A DNA stretch of 64,000 nt, taken from positions 1,302,001-1,366,000 of the forward strand of contig NZ_CP039887.1 of NCBI RefSeq assembly GCF_005221305.1, written 5' to 3'. The notes beneath the pieces are model-generated. The model was given only the letters and a program-made list of their open reading frames with translations. It was not told the origin of the DNA and searched no databases. This document shows, piece after piece, positions 35,701-43,841 of the stretch. Position 1 is the stretch's first letter. Each line of letters starts with the position of its first letter. The stretch comes from Neisseria subflava (GTDB taxonomy: Bacteria; Pseudomonadota; Gammaproteobacteria; Burkholderiales; Neisseriaceae). Both the position numbers and the translations under genes were made by a program.

Positions 35701-36402
35701 TACGTTAACCGCAACATCGTCGGTGCCGTTGTCGGCGTACAACCTTTCGGCGGTCACGGCTTGTCTGGTACCGGTCCTAAAGCGGGCGGTCCATTCTATC
35801 TGCAACGTTTGGTTCGCACTCCTGAATGGGTTGCACCAACCCTTAGCCGTATCGGCCAAGCAGATGAAGACGCGCTCAAACGTTTGGAAACTCTGGTTCA
35901 CAAACTGCCGTTTGATGCAGAAGAGAAGAAAACTGCAGCCGCAGCTTTGGGTCACGCACGAGTTCGCACGCTGCGCAAAGCCGAAACCGTATTGGTCGGC
36001 CCGACCGGCGAACGCAACTCATTGAGCTGGCGCTCTCCGAAACACGTTTGGGTACACGGCGGTACTCTGTTGCAAGCCTTCTCTGCCCTGACCGAGCTGG
36101 CTGCCGCAGGCATTCAAACCGTTGTTGAGCCAAACAGCCCACTGGTTGCCTACTCTGCCGATTTGGACGGTTTGTTGCAAGTCAACAGCAAACCTGAAAA
36201 CGCAGGCATCAGCCATGTTGCCGCCATCGAGCCTTTGAGCAGCGAGCGCAAACAAGAGTTGGCCGGCCACGACGGTGCGCTCATCCGCATTCTGCCTTCC
36301 GAACAAGGTCTGGACATCCTGCAAGTATTTGAAGAAATCTCTTGCAGTATCAATACTACCGCTGCCGGTGGTAATGCCAGCCTGATGGCAGTTGCCGACT
36401 AA
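32794..36402 (+). CDS. putA: Bifunctional proline dehydrogenase/P5C dehydrogenase PutA
   Basis: The 1202-residue enzyme has a proline dehydrogenase barrel (about 130-520, including YEGNGISVKLSAIHPRY and the VYAPVGTHETLLAYLVRR-type FAD/tail region). A class-3 aldehyde dehydrogenase follows (about 565-1040), with the SPWNFPLAIF nucleotide motif, AETGGQNAM (Glu) and catalytic Cys in SAGQRCSALR (about residue 816). It turns proline into glutamate on the inner membrane. The E. coli ribbon-helix-helix DNA-binding N-terminus is absent, so self-repression of put is unlikely. GGAG precedes the start. Confidence 0.97.
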   Translation: MFNFAFPTQTPLRQAVTDAYRRDEIEAVQDMLQRAQMTDEERNAASELARRLVTQVRSSRTKASGVDALMHEFSLSSEEGVALMCLAEALLRIPDNATRDRLIADKISEGNWKSHLNNSPSLFVNAAAWGLLITGKLTTNTSEKNMGSALSRIISKGGAPLIRQGVNYAMRLLGKQFVTGQTIEEALQNGKEREKMGYRFSFDMLGEAAYTEEDANRYYNDYVQAIHAIGKDAAGQGVYEGNGISVKLSAIHPRYSRAQHERVMSELLPRLKELFLLGKKYDIGINIDAEEANRLELSLDLMEALVSDPDLAGYKGIGFVVQAYQKRCPFVIDYLIDLARRNNQKLMIRLVKGAYWDSEVKWAQVDGMEGYPTYTRKVHTDISYLACARKLLDAQDAVFPQFATHNAYTLGAIYQMGKGKDFEHQCLHGMGETLYDQVVGPQNLGRRVRVYAPVGTHETLLAYLVRRLLENGANSSFVNQIVDENISIDRLIKSPFDTIAEQGIHLHPALPLPRNLYGKDRLNSQGVDFSNETVLQNLQEKLNQASSEDFHAASIVNGEARNVGEAQPVRNPADHNDVVGTVSFADAALAQEAIGAAVAALPEWSAKPASERADCLRRFADLLEQHTPALMMLAVREAGKTLNNAVAEVREAVDFCRYYANEAENTLPKDAKAVGAIVAISPWNFPLAIFTGEVVSALAAGNTVIAKPAEQTSLIATYAVSLMHQAGITTSALQLVLGAGDVGSALTGDTRIGGVIFTGSTEVARLINKALSKRDDNPVLIAETGGQNAMIVDSTALPEQVCLDVLNSAFDSAGQRCSALRILCVQEDVADKMVNIIKGAMDELVVGKPTQLTTDIGPVIDAEAQQNLLAHINRMKGVAKAYHEIKTAADVDSNNSTFVRPILFELNNLNELQREVFGPVLHVVRYRASELDQLIDQINAKGYALTSGVHSRIEGTVEHIRDRIEAGNIYVNRNIVGAVVGVQPFGGHGLSGTGPKAGGPFYLQRLVRTPEWVAPTLSRIGQADEDALKRLETLVHKLPFDAEEKKTAAAALGHARVRTLRKAETVLVGPTGERNSLSWRSPKHVWVHGGTLLQAFSALTELAAAGIQTVVEPNSPLVAYSADLDGLLQVNSKPENAGISHVAAIEPLSSERKQELAGHDGALIRILPSEQGLDILQVFEEISCSINTTAAGGNASLMAVAD

Positions 36403-36416
36403 TCGTAGCCAAATCA

Positions 36417-36447
36417 AAGGCCGTCTGAAATTCAGACGGCCTTTTTT
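36417..36447. terminator. DUS inverted-repeat terminator
   Basis: AAAGGCCGTCTGAA and TTCAGACGGCCTTT are nearly contiguous, giving a very tight hairpin followed by T6. It lies between the convergent putA and nth genes. Confidence 0.85.
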
Positions 36448-36458
36448 TATGTTTTTAT

Positions 36459-37088
36459 TTACATTTTTGCCGGATATTCGCACAAATCGTTAATCAGGCA
36501 TTTGCTGCATTGCGGTTTTAAAGCCTTGCACGTATAGCGGCCATGCAAAATCAACCAGTGATGGGCATCCATCAAAAATTCTTTGGGAATAAAGCGCATC
36601 AGTTTGTCTTCAACTTCGCGCACATCCTTGCCCGGAGCAATTTTAGTACGGTTGGAAACACGGAAAATATGGGTATCGACCGCCATAACAGGTTGCCCGA
36701 ATGCAGTATTCAGCACCACATTGGCTGTTTTACGGCCAACACCGGGCAAAGATTCCAAAGCCTCGCGGTCAGCAGGCACTTCGCCGTTGTATTTTTCCAG
36801 CAAAATACGGCAAGTCTGCATGATGTGTTTGGATTTGGTTTTGTAGAGGCCTATGGTTTTGGTGTATTCCATCACGCCGTCCAGCCCCAAATCCAACATG
36901 GCTTGCGGCGTATTGGCAACGGGAAAGAGTTTGGCAGTCGCTTTGTTCACGCCGACATCAGTCGCTTGTGCAGACAATAAAACGGCAATCAGCAGCTCAA
37001 ACGGCGAGCTAAAATTTAACTCGGTAGTCGGATGAGGATTGGCAGCGCGGAAACGCTCGAAAATTTCTTGGCGGATTTGTTTGTTCAT
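36459..37088 (-). CDS. nth: Endonuclease III
   Basis: The 209-residue DNA glycosylase/AP lyase has the helix-hairpin-helix ESLPGVGRKTANVVLN (about 110-125), with the catalytic Lys, the Asp in MAVDTHIFRVSNR (about 135-147), and a C-terminal 4Fe-4S cluster with Cys spacing C-x6-C-x2-C-x5-C (CKALKPQCSKCLINDLC). It removes oxidised pyrimidines from DNA. It is transcribed toward putA. Confidence 0.97.
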   Translation of the reverse strand: MNKQIRQEIFERFRAANPHPTTELNFSSPFELLIAVLLSAQATDVGVNKATAKLFPVANTPQAMLDLGLDGVMEYTKTIGLYKTKSKHIMQTCRILLEKYNGEVPADREALESLPGVGRKTANVVLNTAFGQPVMAVDTHIFRVSNRTKIAPGKDVREVEDKLMRFIPKEFLMDAHHWLILHGRYTCKALKPQCSKCLINDLCEYPAKM

Positions 37089-37159
37089 TGTTTGGATTAT
37101 TTTTTTATTGGCGCAGCAATTATAGTGAAATCATGCTGATACGGCTACTTCAAGTAAAC

Positions 37160-37192
37160 AAGACCGTCTGAAATTGTTTTCAGACGGTCTTG
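37160..37192. terminator. Variant DUS inverted repeat (GACCGTCTGAA)
   Basis: AAGACCGTCTGAAA and TTTCAGACGGTCTT form a perfect stem with a one-base variant (GACCGTCTGAA) instead of GGCCGTCTGAA. It follows the nhaC stop on the minus strand and is its likely terminator. Confidence 0.8.
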
Positions 37193-37224
37193 TTGCATAA
37201 AAGCATTGCTATTTTAAATGCGGT

Positions 37225-38604
37225 TTACTTCTTACTCAAAGTCAGTCCTGTCCAGCCGAACACCAGCGTCAGAGCCAAGCTCAAGTAGCAGAAGAAGGCA
37301 TAAGGCAGGTATTCCCAAACAGGCACGCCCAAGGCATGGCTGATAAATACGCCGCAGACGCTCCAAGGCACCAATGGGTTGATGACCGTACCCGCATCTT
37401 CCAGCGTACGGGCAAGGTTGCGCGAATGCAGACCAAGCTTGTCATAAACCGGCTTAAAGGTTTCGCCGGAAAGCAGGATACTCAAATATTGCTCGCCAAT
37501 CAGGAAGTTGACGCCGACCGATGTCATGGCCACGCTGAAAGTAGCGCGTCCGGCATTGGTCAGGAACGCACGAATGGCTTCCAGCAAAGACGGAATCACA
37601 CCAATGCTGAACAACAGGCCGCCCAAGCTCATGCCGAGTATCACGATGGTTTGCGTAAAGAACATGCTTTCCAAGCCGCCGCGAGAAATCAAACGGGCAA
37701 TGTCTTTAAATGCTTCGCCTTCGAGTTTGTATCCGCTGTAAAACCACGCGCCCAGCTGTTTCAAATCAGGCGTACTGTGGAAGTAAGTCACAATCAGCGC
37801 CACTATAACGGTAAACAACATGGCCACAATAGCATTCACGCGCATCAGGGCAAGGACAACCAGCAAGGCAAACGGAATCAGCGAATAGGCATGCACCAAA
37901 CCGGTTGCTTCCAATTGCGCGCGGAAAGCTTCGACGCTATTCATGTCATGCGCGGCAACATTGGGCAAGAGCCACAACATCAACGCCGCACTGATCAACC
38001 ACGCAGGCACAGTGGTGTACATCATGTTTTTGATGTGTTCGAACAAATCAATGCCGACAATCGAAGCGGAAATACCGGTCGTATCGGAAAGTGGCGACAT
38101 TTTATCGCCAAAGAACGCACCCGACACAATCGCACCTGCCGTCATCGCCATATCGGCATGAAACGCAGCCGCCATACCCATAAATGCCACGCCGACAGTC
38201 GCACAAGTCGTCAAACTACTGCCGATTGAAATACCGATGATCGAGCAGAGCGCAAACGCCGAGAAATAAAAATAAGTCGGCGAAATCAATCCGAAACCGT
38301 AATACATCAACGTCGGAATCGCACCGCTCATCATCAGCGCGCTGACCATCAGGCCGATAAAGAAAAACAGATAAATCGCGCCCATACCCTGCCCGACCGC
38401 GCCTATCATACCGTTTTGCATGTCTTGATATTTCAAGCCGCGCATCAAACCGTACAACAGCAAGACCACAATCGCCGTCACAATCGACATATGCGGCAGC
38501 CATTCAAGCGAAATAATCGTATAACCCATTGCCGCCACCAAAGCCAAGGCCACAGCGATGGCCTCAAAGCGTGGCATATTAAGTAAGGATTTGAAAGCAA
38601 ACAT
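37225..38604 (-). CDS. nhaC: Na+/H+ antiporter, NhaC family
   Basis: The start at 38604 (MFAFKSLLNMPRFEAIA) has an AAAGG ribosome site; the frame open from 38646 is an extension. The 459-residue protein has about 11-12 hydrophobic segments and the NhaC-family pattern, with SGAFFGDKMSPLSDTTGISA (about 175-195) and NFLIGEQYLSILLSG (about 365-380). It exchanges sodium for protons across the inner membrane. It could also be an arginine/ornithine or malate/lactate relative of the same fold, but the GDKMSPLSDTT box favours NhaC. Confidence 0.9.
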   Translation of the reverse strand: MFAFKSLLNMPRFEAIAVALALVAAMGYTIISLEWLPHMSIVTAIVVLLLYGLMRGLKYQDMQNGMIGAVGQGMGAIYLFFFIGLMVSALMMSGAIPTLMYYGFGLISPTYFYFSAFALCSIIGISIGSSLTTCATVGVAFMGMAAAFHADMAMTAGAIVSGAFFGDKMSPLSDTTGISASIVGIDLFEHIKNMMYTTVPAWLISAALMLWLLPNVAAHDMNSVEAFRAQLEATGLVHAYSLIPFALLVVLALMRVNAIVAMLFTVIVALIVTYFHSTPDLKQLGAWFYSGYKLEGEAFKDIARLISRGGLESMFFTQTIVILGMSLGGLLFSIGVIPSLLEAIRAFLTNAGRATFSVAMTSVGVNFLIGEQYLSILLSGETFKPVYDKLGLHSRNLARTLEDAGTVINPLVPWSVCGVFISHALGVPVWEYLPYAFFCYLSLALTLVFGWTGLTLSKK

Positions 38605-38648
38605 TGTTCTTTGCCTTTCTAATAAGTATTTAACAGATTTTAGCATAA

Positions 38649-38682
38649 CAGGCCGTCTGAAACCCGATTTTCAGACGGCCTG
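38649..38682. terminator. DUS inverted-repeat terminator
   Basis: CAGGCCGTCTGAAA and TTTCAGACGGCCTG form a 14-bp stem between the hydrolase stop and nhaC. It acts as a terminator for the minus-strand hydrolase. Confidence 0.7.
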
Positions 38683-38784
38683 CCTGTTATTTTATAAAAA
38701 CAGCCCCAGCAAAACTGCGACACTTTCTTTAAAATATATTAAATTATTAACATTTAATACTGTTAAATTTAAATAAATGAAATT

Positions 38785-39408
38785 TTATTGCTTTTTAAAA
38801 CATCCATCATGCAAAAATGCCACCACTTGCCCGACCGTTTTACGGTTAAACAACATACCGCTATGGCTGACAGGCAAAACAACATGATCGCGCATATTCG
38901 GACAATGCGTTTCTCTGACCAAAACCGTGCCATCATGTTCACCATGCAAACCTAAAACACGGCCCAGTCCATACGGTTTATTGCCGGCAATACTGCCCAA
39001 CTCAACACCCTCGGGCAATTCAGGCATGCTACCATCCAATGCGCCTTTGTAAGAGCCGCCCAATACCGGCTTTTGCAAACCCATATTGAACACACGCTGC
39101 GCGGCACGGCTGCCTTGATGCGGCGTACCCATAGTAACGATACGGCCGCTGACTTTATCCGGATATGCCGCCGAAAAATTGCGTAAGACCAACCCGCCCA
39201 AACTATGGCCGACAAAGTGCAGCGTTTCATCAGCATGGTTCTCATCAATCCATCGCGCCAAACCTTCAACATGTCGGTTCATCGAATGTAAAACACTGTA
39301 ATAATCGAACAGCGCCACTTCAAAACCTTCTTGTTCCAGCAAATACGCCAGCGGTTTCATTACCCATGAATGCATGTGCAAGCCATGCAGCAAAATGATT
39401 TTGGCCAT
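38785..39408 (-). CDS. Alpha/beta hydrolase (lipase/PGAP1-like)
   Basis: The 207-residue soluble protein has the N-terminal ILLHGLHMHSWVM segment (oxyanion region) and the nucleophile elbow GHSLGG (about 67-72). A later Asp is in GEHDGTV (about 157-163), and the His is in VSHSGMLF (about 180-187), completing a Ser-Asp-His triad. No signal peptide is seen, so it is likely cytoplasmic or peripheral. Substrate unknown; esters or lipids are the family norm. Confidence 0.88.
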   Translation of the reverse strand: MAKIILLHGLHMHSWVMKPLAYLLEQEGFEVALFDYYSVLHSMNRHVEGLARWIDENHADETLHFVGHSLGGLVLRNFSAAYPDKVSGRIVTMGTPHQGSRAAQRVFNMGLQKPVLGGSYKGALDGSMPELPEGVELGSIAGNKPYGLGRVLGLHGEHDGTVLVRETHCPNMRDHVVLPVSHSGMLFNRKTVGQVVAFLHDGCFKKQ

Positions 39409-39449
39409 TTTTTCCTCCTGTCATTTAAATCATTATGCCACAAAGTAAA

Positions 39450-39488
39450 AAGGCCGTCTGAAATCCCATAGGGTTTCAGACGGCCTTT
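39450..39488. terminator. DUS inverted-repeat terminator
   Basis: AAGGCCGTCTGAAATCCC and GGGTTTCAGACGGCCTT form a long stem between the permease stop and the hydrolase start. Confidence 0.85.
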
Positions 39489-39500
39489 TATCATGATGAA

Positions 39501-40724
39501 TTATCCGTCAGCTTTGTAGCCTTTTATAGCAAAGAAGACAATATAGACATAACAAATCGCTGATACAACGAAAGAAATCATCAGGCCGTAAGTATCTGCT
39601 GCCCAACCTTGTACCACAGGTACAATCGCACCGCCGACAATCGCAGTACACAATACGCCGGAAGCGCTGCTGGTGAATCGGCCCAGACCTTTGGTTGCCA
39701 AAGAGAAAATCGTTGGGAACATGATCGAGTTGAAGAAGCCGATAGCCAACAATGCCCACATCGCAATATCCGCACTGGCTTTACCTGCCAACATAGCAAC
39801 GCCCAACAAGGCAACAGCAGCGGTAGCGTTAAATGCCAAATAGCGGTTAGGCGCAATTTTCGCCATGATGGCAGAGCCTAAGAAACGGCCGACCATCGCG
39901 CCGCCCCAGTAGAACGACAAATATTTCGCGGCAGATGCGTGGTCCAAACCTTTCAGATAGCCCAACACGCTGACCAATAAAGAACCGATGGATACTTCCG
40001 CACCGACATAACAGAAAATACCGGCCGCACCAAAAACCAAATGACGGTATTGCCATACGCTGTGTTTACCATCATGGTTGTGTTCACTCTCTTCTTCAGC
40101 AATTTTGTTTGCGTCAGGCAGACGAATCATTTTGACAAACACAGCCAAAATAATCAGCAAACCGGCAAAACCCAAATATGGAATTTGAACAGAAGAAATT
40201 TGCTCGGCTTTGCTGACAGTCTGTGTCGCATCAGCCAAAATCAGGAATGCGCCGATTTGCGGAGCAATGGTCGTACCCAAGGAGTTGAATGCCTGAACCA
40301 AAGTCAGTGTTGCAGATTCTTTACCTGGTTTGGACAGCAAAGTCACATAAGGGTTACCCGCTACTTGCAACAGCGTTACACCTGAAGCCAAAATGAACAG
40401 CGCACCCAAGAAAGTAGGATAAGAATGGCTGCCGGCGGCAGGATAGAACAACAGACAACCGATAGCAGTCAATAAGAAACCGCCGATCACGCCGTTTTTA
40501 TAGCCGATTTTGCCGACCAAATAACCCATAGGAATCGACATAATTGCGTAAGCGGTAAAGAAGCAGAACTGAATTAGCATCGCCTGAACATAAGTCAGCT
40601 CGAAAATATCTTTCAGATGCGGAATCAAAATATCGTTCATGCAGGTAATGAAACCCATCATGAAGAAGAGTGTGGTCAAGACGACCAGCGCAGGAGTATG
40701 ATTTTGTTGTGAATGCGCAGACAT
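39501..40724 (-). CDS. gluP: Glucose/galactose-type MFS permease (FucP/GluP family)
   Basis: The 407-residue protein has 12 predicted membrane segments and FucP-family motifs: FFMMGFITCMNDILIPHLK (about 18-36), SIPMGYLVGKIGYKNG, the VAGNPYVTLLSKPGKESATL stretch and ALGxxGTTIAPQIG-type region. Family members import glucose, galactose or fucose with protons. N. meningitidis has a glucose/galactose transporter of this type; the exact sugar cannot be read from sequence. AGGC precedes the start. Confidence 0.85.
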   Translation of the reverse strand: MSAHSQQNHTPALVVLTTLFFMMGFITCMNDILIPHLKDIFELTYVQAMLIQFCFFTAYAIMSIPMGYLVGKIGYKNGVIGGFLLTAIGCLLFYPAAGSHSYPTFLGALFILASGVTLLQVAGNPYVTLLSKPGKESATLTLVQAFNSLGTTIAPQIGAFLILADATQTVSKAEQISSVQIPYLGFAGLLIILAVFVKMIRLPDANKIAEEESEHNHDGKHSVWQYRHLVFGAAGIFCYVGAEVSIGSLLVSVLGYLKGLDHASAAKYLSFYWGGAMVGRFLGSAIMAKIAPNRYLAFNATAAVALLGVAMLAGKASADIAMWALLAIGFFNSIMFPTIFSLATKGLGRFTSSASGVLCTAIVGGAIVPVVQGWAADTYGLMISFVVSAICYVYIVFFAIKGYKADG

Positions 40725-40994
40725 GATTTGCCTTTCGTTTTGTTAAGACTTGCTAAAAATGAGCGAAAGCAGTTCATTAAACTTAACACTCATTAACAGC
40801 CGATAGTATCATACTGATATTTCATCACTTTGAAAACTATTTTCCGACATCTGACTACATCACCTTTAGCCGTTTAATTTTAAAAAAACTAATAATATTG
40901 GTTTTATATTTTTATGTTTTGAAAAATATAGGCATAATCTCCTTTTAAACCTTGCTATTTCTTTTTTACAATATCACTTGATGCAACTCAAAAC

Positions 40995-41408
40995 ATGCCC
41001 CCTCTTTACGCTTACCTTGCCCTGATTGCTTCTGCCTTCACTTCGGCCACACTACTTCCGGGTACATCCGAGGCGGCATACGCCGCATTTGTGTACCAAT
41101 ATCCGCAACATGCCCTCGGCGCATGTTTGTGTGCCGGTTTGGCAAATGGCTTGGGCAGTATGGTTTCGTATTACATGGGCAGAATGTTTCCGGCCAAGAG
41201 AAGGCCGTCTAAAAAAGTATTGGCGCGTATAAAACGATGGGGGATTTGGCCGCTATTATTTGCATGGCTGCCGATTATCGGCGATGCCCTCCCCCTTGCC
41301 GCAGGCTGGCTCAGGCTCAATGCTTTGCATTGCGCCATTATTCTGATTACAGGCAAACTGCTGCGCTATGCCATGATTTATTGGGGAATGAACGCAGTGG
41401 CCGGATAA
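40995..41408 (+). CDS. YqaA-family small membrane protein
   Basis: The 137-residue protein has three to four hydrophobic segments and the SNARE-associated/DedA-like (YqaA) pattern: SATLLPGTSEAAYAAFV near the N-terminus, GLGSMVSYYMGR (about 52-63), and WLPIIGDALPLAAGWLRL (about 95-112). YqaA relatives are inner-membrane proteins of poorly known role. No strong ribosome site is seen before the ATG. Confidence 0.8.
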   Translation: MPPLYAYLALIASAFTSATLLPGTSEAAYAAFVYQYPQHALGACLCAGLANGLGSMVSYYMGRMFPAKRRPSKKVLARIKRWGIWPLLFAWLPIIGDALPLAAGWLRLNALHCAIILITGKLLRYAMIYWGMNAVAG

Positions 41409-41427
41409 ACCACCACAGTCAAAAATA

Positions 41428-41457
41428 AAGGCCGTCTGAATGATTCAGACGGCCTTT
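41428..41457. terminator. DUS inverted-repeat terminator
   Basis: AAAGGCCGTCTGAA and TTCAGACGGCCTTT form the stem with a loop of only two bases. It separates the convergent yqaA-like and aminotransferase genes. Confidence 0.85.
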
Positions 41458-41473
41458 GCCTTTAATTCGACAA

Positions 41474-42667
41474 TTACAAGACTTTCACAATGCTTTCGCA
41501 CAGGTAGTCGATATTGTCATCGGTAATGCCTGCAACATTAATGCGGCCGGAACGGACGGCATAAATGGCAAACTCGTTTTTCAAACGGTCGACTTGTTCA
41601 GGAGTCAGACCGCTGAAAGAGAACATACCGTTTTGTTCGATAATGAAATCAAAGTCTTGGGTTGCACCTTTGACCTTGAGCAGCTCGACAAATTTTTGGC
41701 GCATGGCTTTGATGCGGCCGCGCATTTCATCGAGTTCGGCAATCCATTGTGCTTTCAAATCATCATTTTTCAACACCAGCGCAATGGTGTTCGCACCGTG
41801 TGAAGCAGGGTTGGAATACAAGGTACGGATGATGGTTTTGACTTGGCTGTGAGCGCGGGCTGCTGTTTCTTCATCTTCGGCCACCAAAGTGAACGCGCCG
41901 ACGCGCTCGTTGTACATACCGAAGTTTTTAGAATAAGAGCTGGCAATCAACAATTCTGTATTGTGTTTCAAGAACACGCGCAAGCCGTAGGCATCTTCTT
42001 CCAAACCATTGCCGAAACCTTGGTAGGCAAAGTCAAACAATGGCAACCAGCCTTTTTCGGCAGAAAGTTTTGCCAAAGTTTCCCATTGTTCGGGCGTAGG
42101 GTCGATGCCGGTAGGGTTGTGGCAGCAGCCGTGCAGCAGGACGATGTCGCCTTTTTGCGCTTGGCTCAAGTCTTCAATCATACCGTCCCAATCCAAACCG
42201 TGTTTGGCGGCATCATAGTAGCGATAAGGTTTATCTTGGATGCCGACCGCTTTGGCGATGGCGTTGTGGTTTGGCCAAGTCGGATTGGAAATCCAGATGG
42301 TTTGCGCGTTCAACTGACGTTTGGTAAACTCGGCGGCAATACGCAATGCGCCTGTACCGCCAAGGCTTTGCGCTGTTTTAGCGCGACGGCTGGCAATGAT
42401 TTCGTGGTCTTTGCCAAACAGCAGAATTTGGGTTTGCTCGTTGTAGTCGGCAACGCCGTCGATGGTCAGGTAGTTTTTAGTTGTTTCGCTTTCCAACAGG
42501 CGTTTTTCAGCCTCTTTGACGGCTTTGACAATAGGCGTCGCGCCGGATGCATCTTTGTACACGCCGATACCGAGATTGACTTTCTCCGGACGGGCTTCAG
42601 CTTTAAACGCCTCGCCCAAACCTAAAATCGGATCAGCAGGAGCAGCTTCGATATGCTTGAAGAACAT
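41474..42667 (-). CDS. Aspartate/aromatic aminotransferase (AspC/TyrB family)
   Basis: The 397-residue PLP enzyme has the [13 protein letters not shown] motif (about 175-190), DFAYQGFG and the Schiff-base lysine in [15 protein letters not shown] (about 235-250), plus the C-terminal SGRINVAGI arginine. It belongs to the class I aspartate aminotransferases that swap amino groups between aspartate (or aromatic amino acids) and 2-oxoglutarate. A second paralogue lies at 49466-50659. I cannot say which is AspC and which TyrB. Confidence 0.93.
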   Translation of the reverse strand: MFFKHIEAAPADPILGLGEAFKAEARPEKVNLGIGVYKDASGATPIVKAVKEAEKRLLESETTKNYLTIDGVADYNEQTQILLFGKDHEIIASRRAKTAQSLGGTGALRIAAEFTKRQLNAQTIWISNPTWPNHNAIAKAVGIQDKPYRYYDAAKHGLDWDGMIEDLSQAQKGDIVLLHGCCHNPTGIDPTPEQWETLAKLSAEKGWLPLFDFAYQGFGNGLEEDAYGLRVFLKHNTELLIASSYSKNFGMYNERVGAFTLVAEDEETAARAHSQVKTIIRTLYSNPASHGANTIALVLKNDDLKAQWIAELDEMRGRIKAMRQKFVELLKVKGATQDFDFIIEQNGMFSFSGLTPEQVDRLKNEFAIYAVRSGRINVAGITDDNIDYLCESIVKVL

Positions 42668-42766
42668 GATTTTTCTCTTTACAAGTAGTAAAACGGTTGA
42701 AAAAATACAAACTTAGTACGATTTTACGCCGTTTCAGGCCGTCTGAAAACGGATTATTACAGGGTT

Positions 42767-43417
42767 TTAACGCAAGATTGCCAACAAATCCAAAGGCGTG
42801 GCAATACGGAAATCGGCAAGCCAGTTTTCGGTTTGGTCTTCGGCAGAAATATAGCCCCAATCGGCCAGCACGGTCGTCATGCCTGCATTTTTGCCTGCCT
42901 GCATATCGCGCTCGGCATCGCCGACATAAAAACATCGCTGCGCCTCAACGCCAATCTGTTCGCACGCATAAAACATAGGCTTCACGCTGGGCTTGGGTTC
43001 ATCGCAAGTATCGCCGCTGACAATCACGGCGGGAGGTACGGTAAACCCGAGCTTAGGCACGAGGACATCGGTAAAACGCATAGGCTTGTTGGTGATAATG
43101 CCCCATTGGATACCGCGTTGAACTAAGGCTTCCAACATTTCGTTTACGCCGTCGAACAAGATGGTTTGGTCGGCATAGCAGCGGCTGTATTCGTCCAAAA
43201 ACTCTTTGCGCCATTGCATATAGTCCGGATGGTCGGGCGTAATACCTGCACCAAGTTTAAGCAAACCGCTCGCACCATGGCTAGCCTGTGGACGGATTTC
43301 ATCCATGCTTTTTTCTGGCAAACCGTGTCGGCGCAATACCGTGTTGAGCGCGCCACCCAAATCAAGTGCAGTATCGGCAAGCGTGCCGTCAAGGTCGAAT
43401 AATACGGCTTGGGTCAT
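42767..43417 (-). CDS. gph: Phosphoglycolate phosphatase-type HAD hydrolase
   Basis: The start at 43417 (MTQAVLFDLDGTLADT) has an AAAGGAACAC ribosome site; the frame open from 43456 is an extension. The DxDxT motif (DLDGTL) and the later YVGDAERDMQAGKNAGM motif mark a HAD phosphatase. The cap region (about 20-85) is short, as in Gph. It removes phosphate from phosphoglycolate or related small substrates in the cytoplasm. Confidence 0.93.
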   Translation of the reverse strand: MTQAVLFDLDGTLADTALDLGGALNTVLRRHGLPEKSMDEIRPQASHGASGLLKLGAGITPDHPDYMQWRKEFLDEYSRCYADQTILFDGVNEMLEALVQRGIQWGIITNKPMRFTDVLVPKLGFTVPPAVIVSGDTCDEPKPSVKPMFYACEQIGVEAQRCFYVGDAERDMQAGKNAGMTTVLADWGYISAEDQTENWLADFRIATPLDLLAILR

Positions 43418-43440
43418 AAGTGTTCCTTTGATGATTTTAG

Positions 43441-43479
43441 AAGGCCGTCTGAACAATCCAACAAGTTTCAGACGGCCTG
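43441..43479. terminator. DUS inverted-repeat terminator
   Basis: AGGCCGTCTGAA and TTCAGACGGCCT flank a short AT-rich loop between gph and the small hypothetical gene on the same strand. Confidence 0.75.
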
Positions 43480-43506
43480 AATATGGTTAATGGTGATGAT
43501 GAATTT

Positions 43507-43830
43507 TTAAACATCCAAACCGCATTGCTTTAATTTTTTACGTGCAATGCTTTTCTGTTCTTCTGTAAACAACGGTGACCATCGTTCTTGGAGAATTAAA
43601 TACTCCATGCTGATTTTTAATCCTTTTTCTTGGCCGTATAAGTATAGATCATGCAATCCTTGGCTAATATCTGGCGAAGCCAGTAATTTATCGGCTGCAG
43701 CCTTACCACCCATCTCATCTACCATTTGCTTAAACCGCGTAGCCCTATAAGGTGTCGGTAATTTCTTTGCCAAATCATAAATTTCTAACATGGCATGATG
43801 AAAATCTGCCTCTAATTGTTTCTTATCCAT
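43507..43830 (-). CDS. Conserved hypothetical protein (107 aa)
   Basis: The start at 43830 (MDKKQLEADFHHAMLEIYD) has a GAGG ribosome site in the tail of the upstream gene; the frame extends to 43842. The protein is helical and soluble, and ends with the recurring pattern SMEYLILQERWSPLFTEEQKSIARKKL. This segment is seen at the end of many small bacterial proteins, but no function is attached to it. It begins 12 bases after the cation-efflux stop and may be co-transcribed with it. Confidence 0.75.
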   Translation of the reverse strand: MDKKQLEADFHHAMLEIYDLAKKLPTPYRATRFKQMVDEMGGKAAADKLLASPDISQGLHDLYLYGQEKGLKISMEYLILQERWSPLFTEEQKSIARKKLKQCGLDV

Positions 43831-43841
43831 TTTTTTCCTCA

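Noticed and set aside
34717..35955. Minus-strand frame (412 codons) opposite putA
   Set aside because: A shadow of putA codon usage with no domain.
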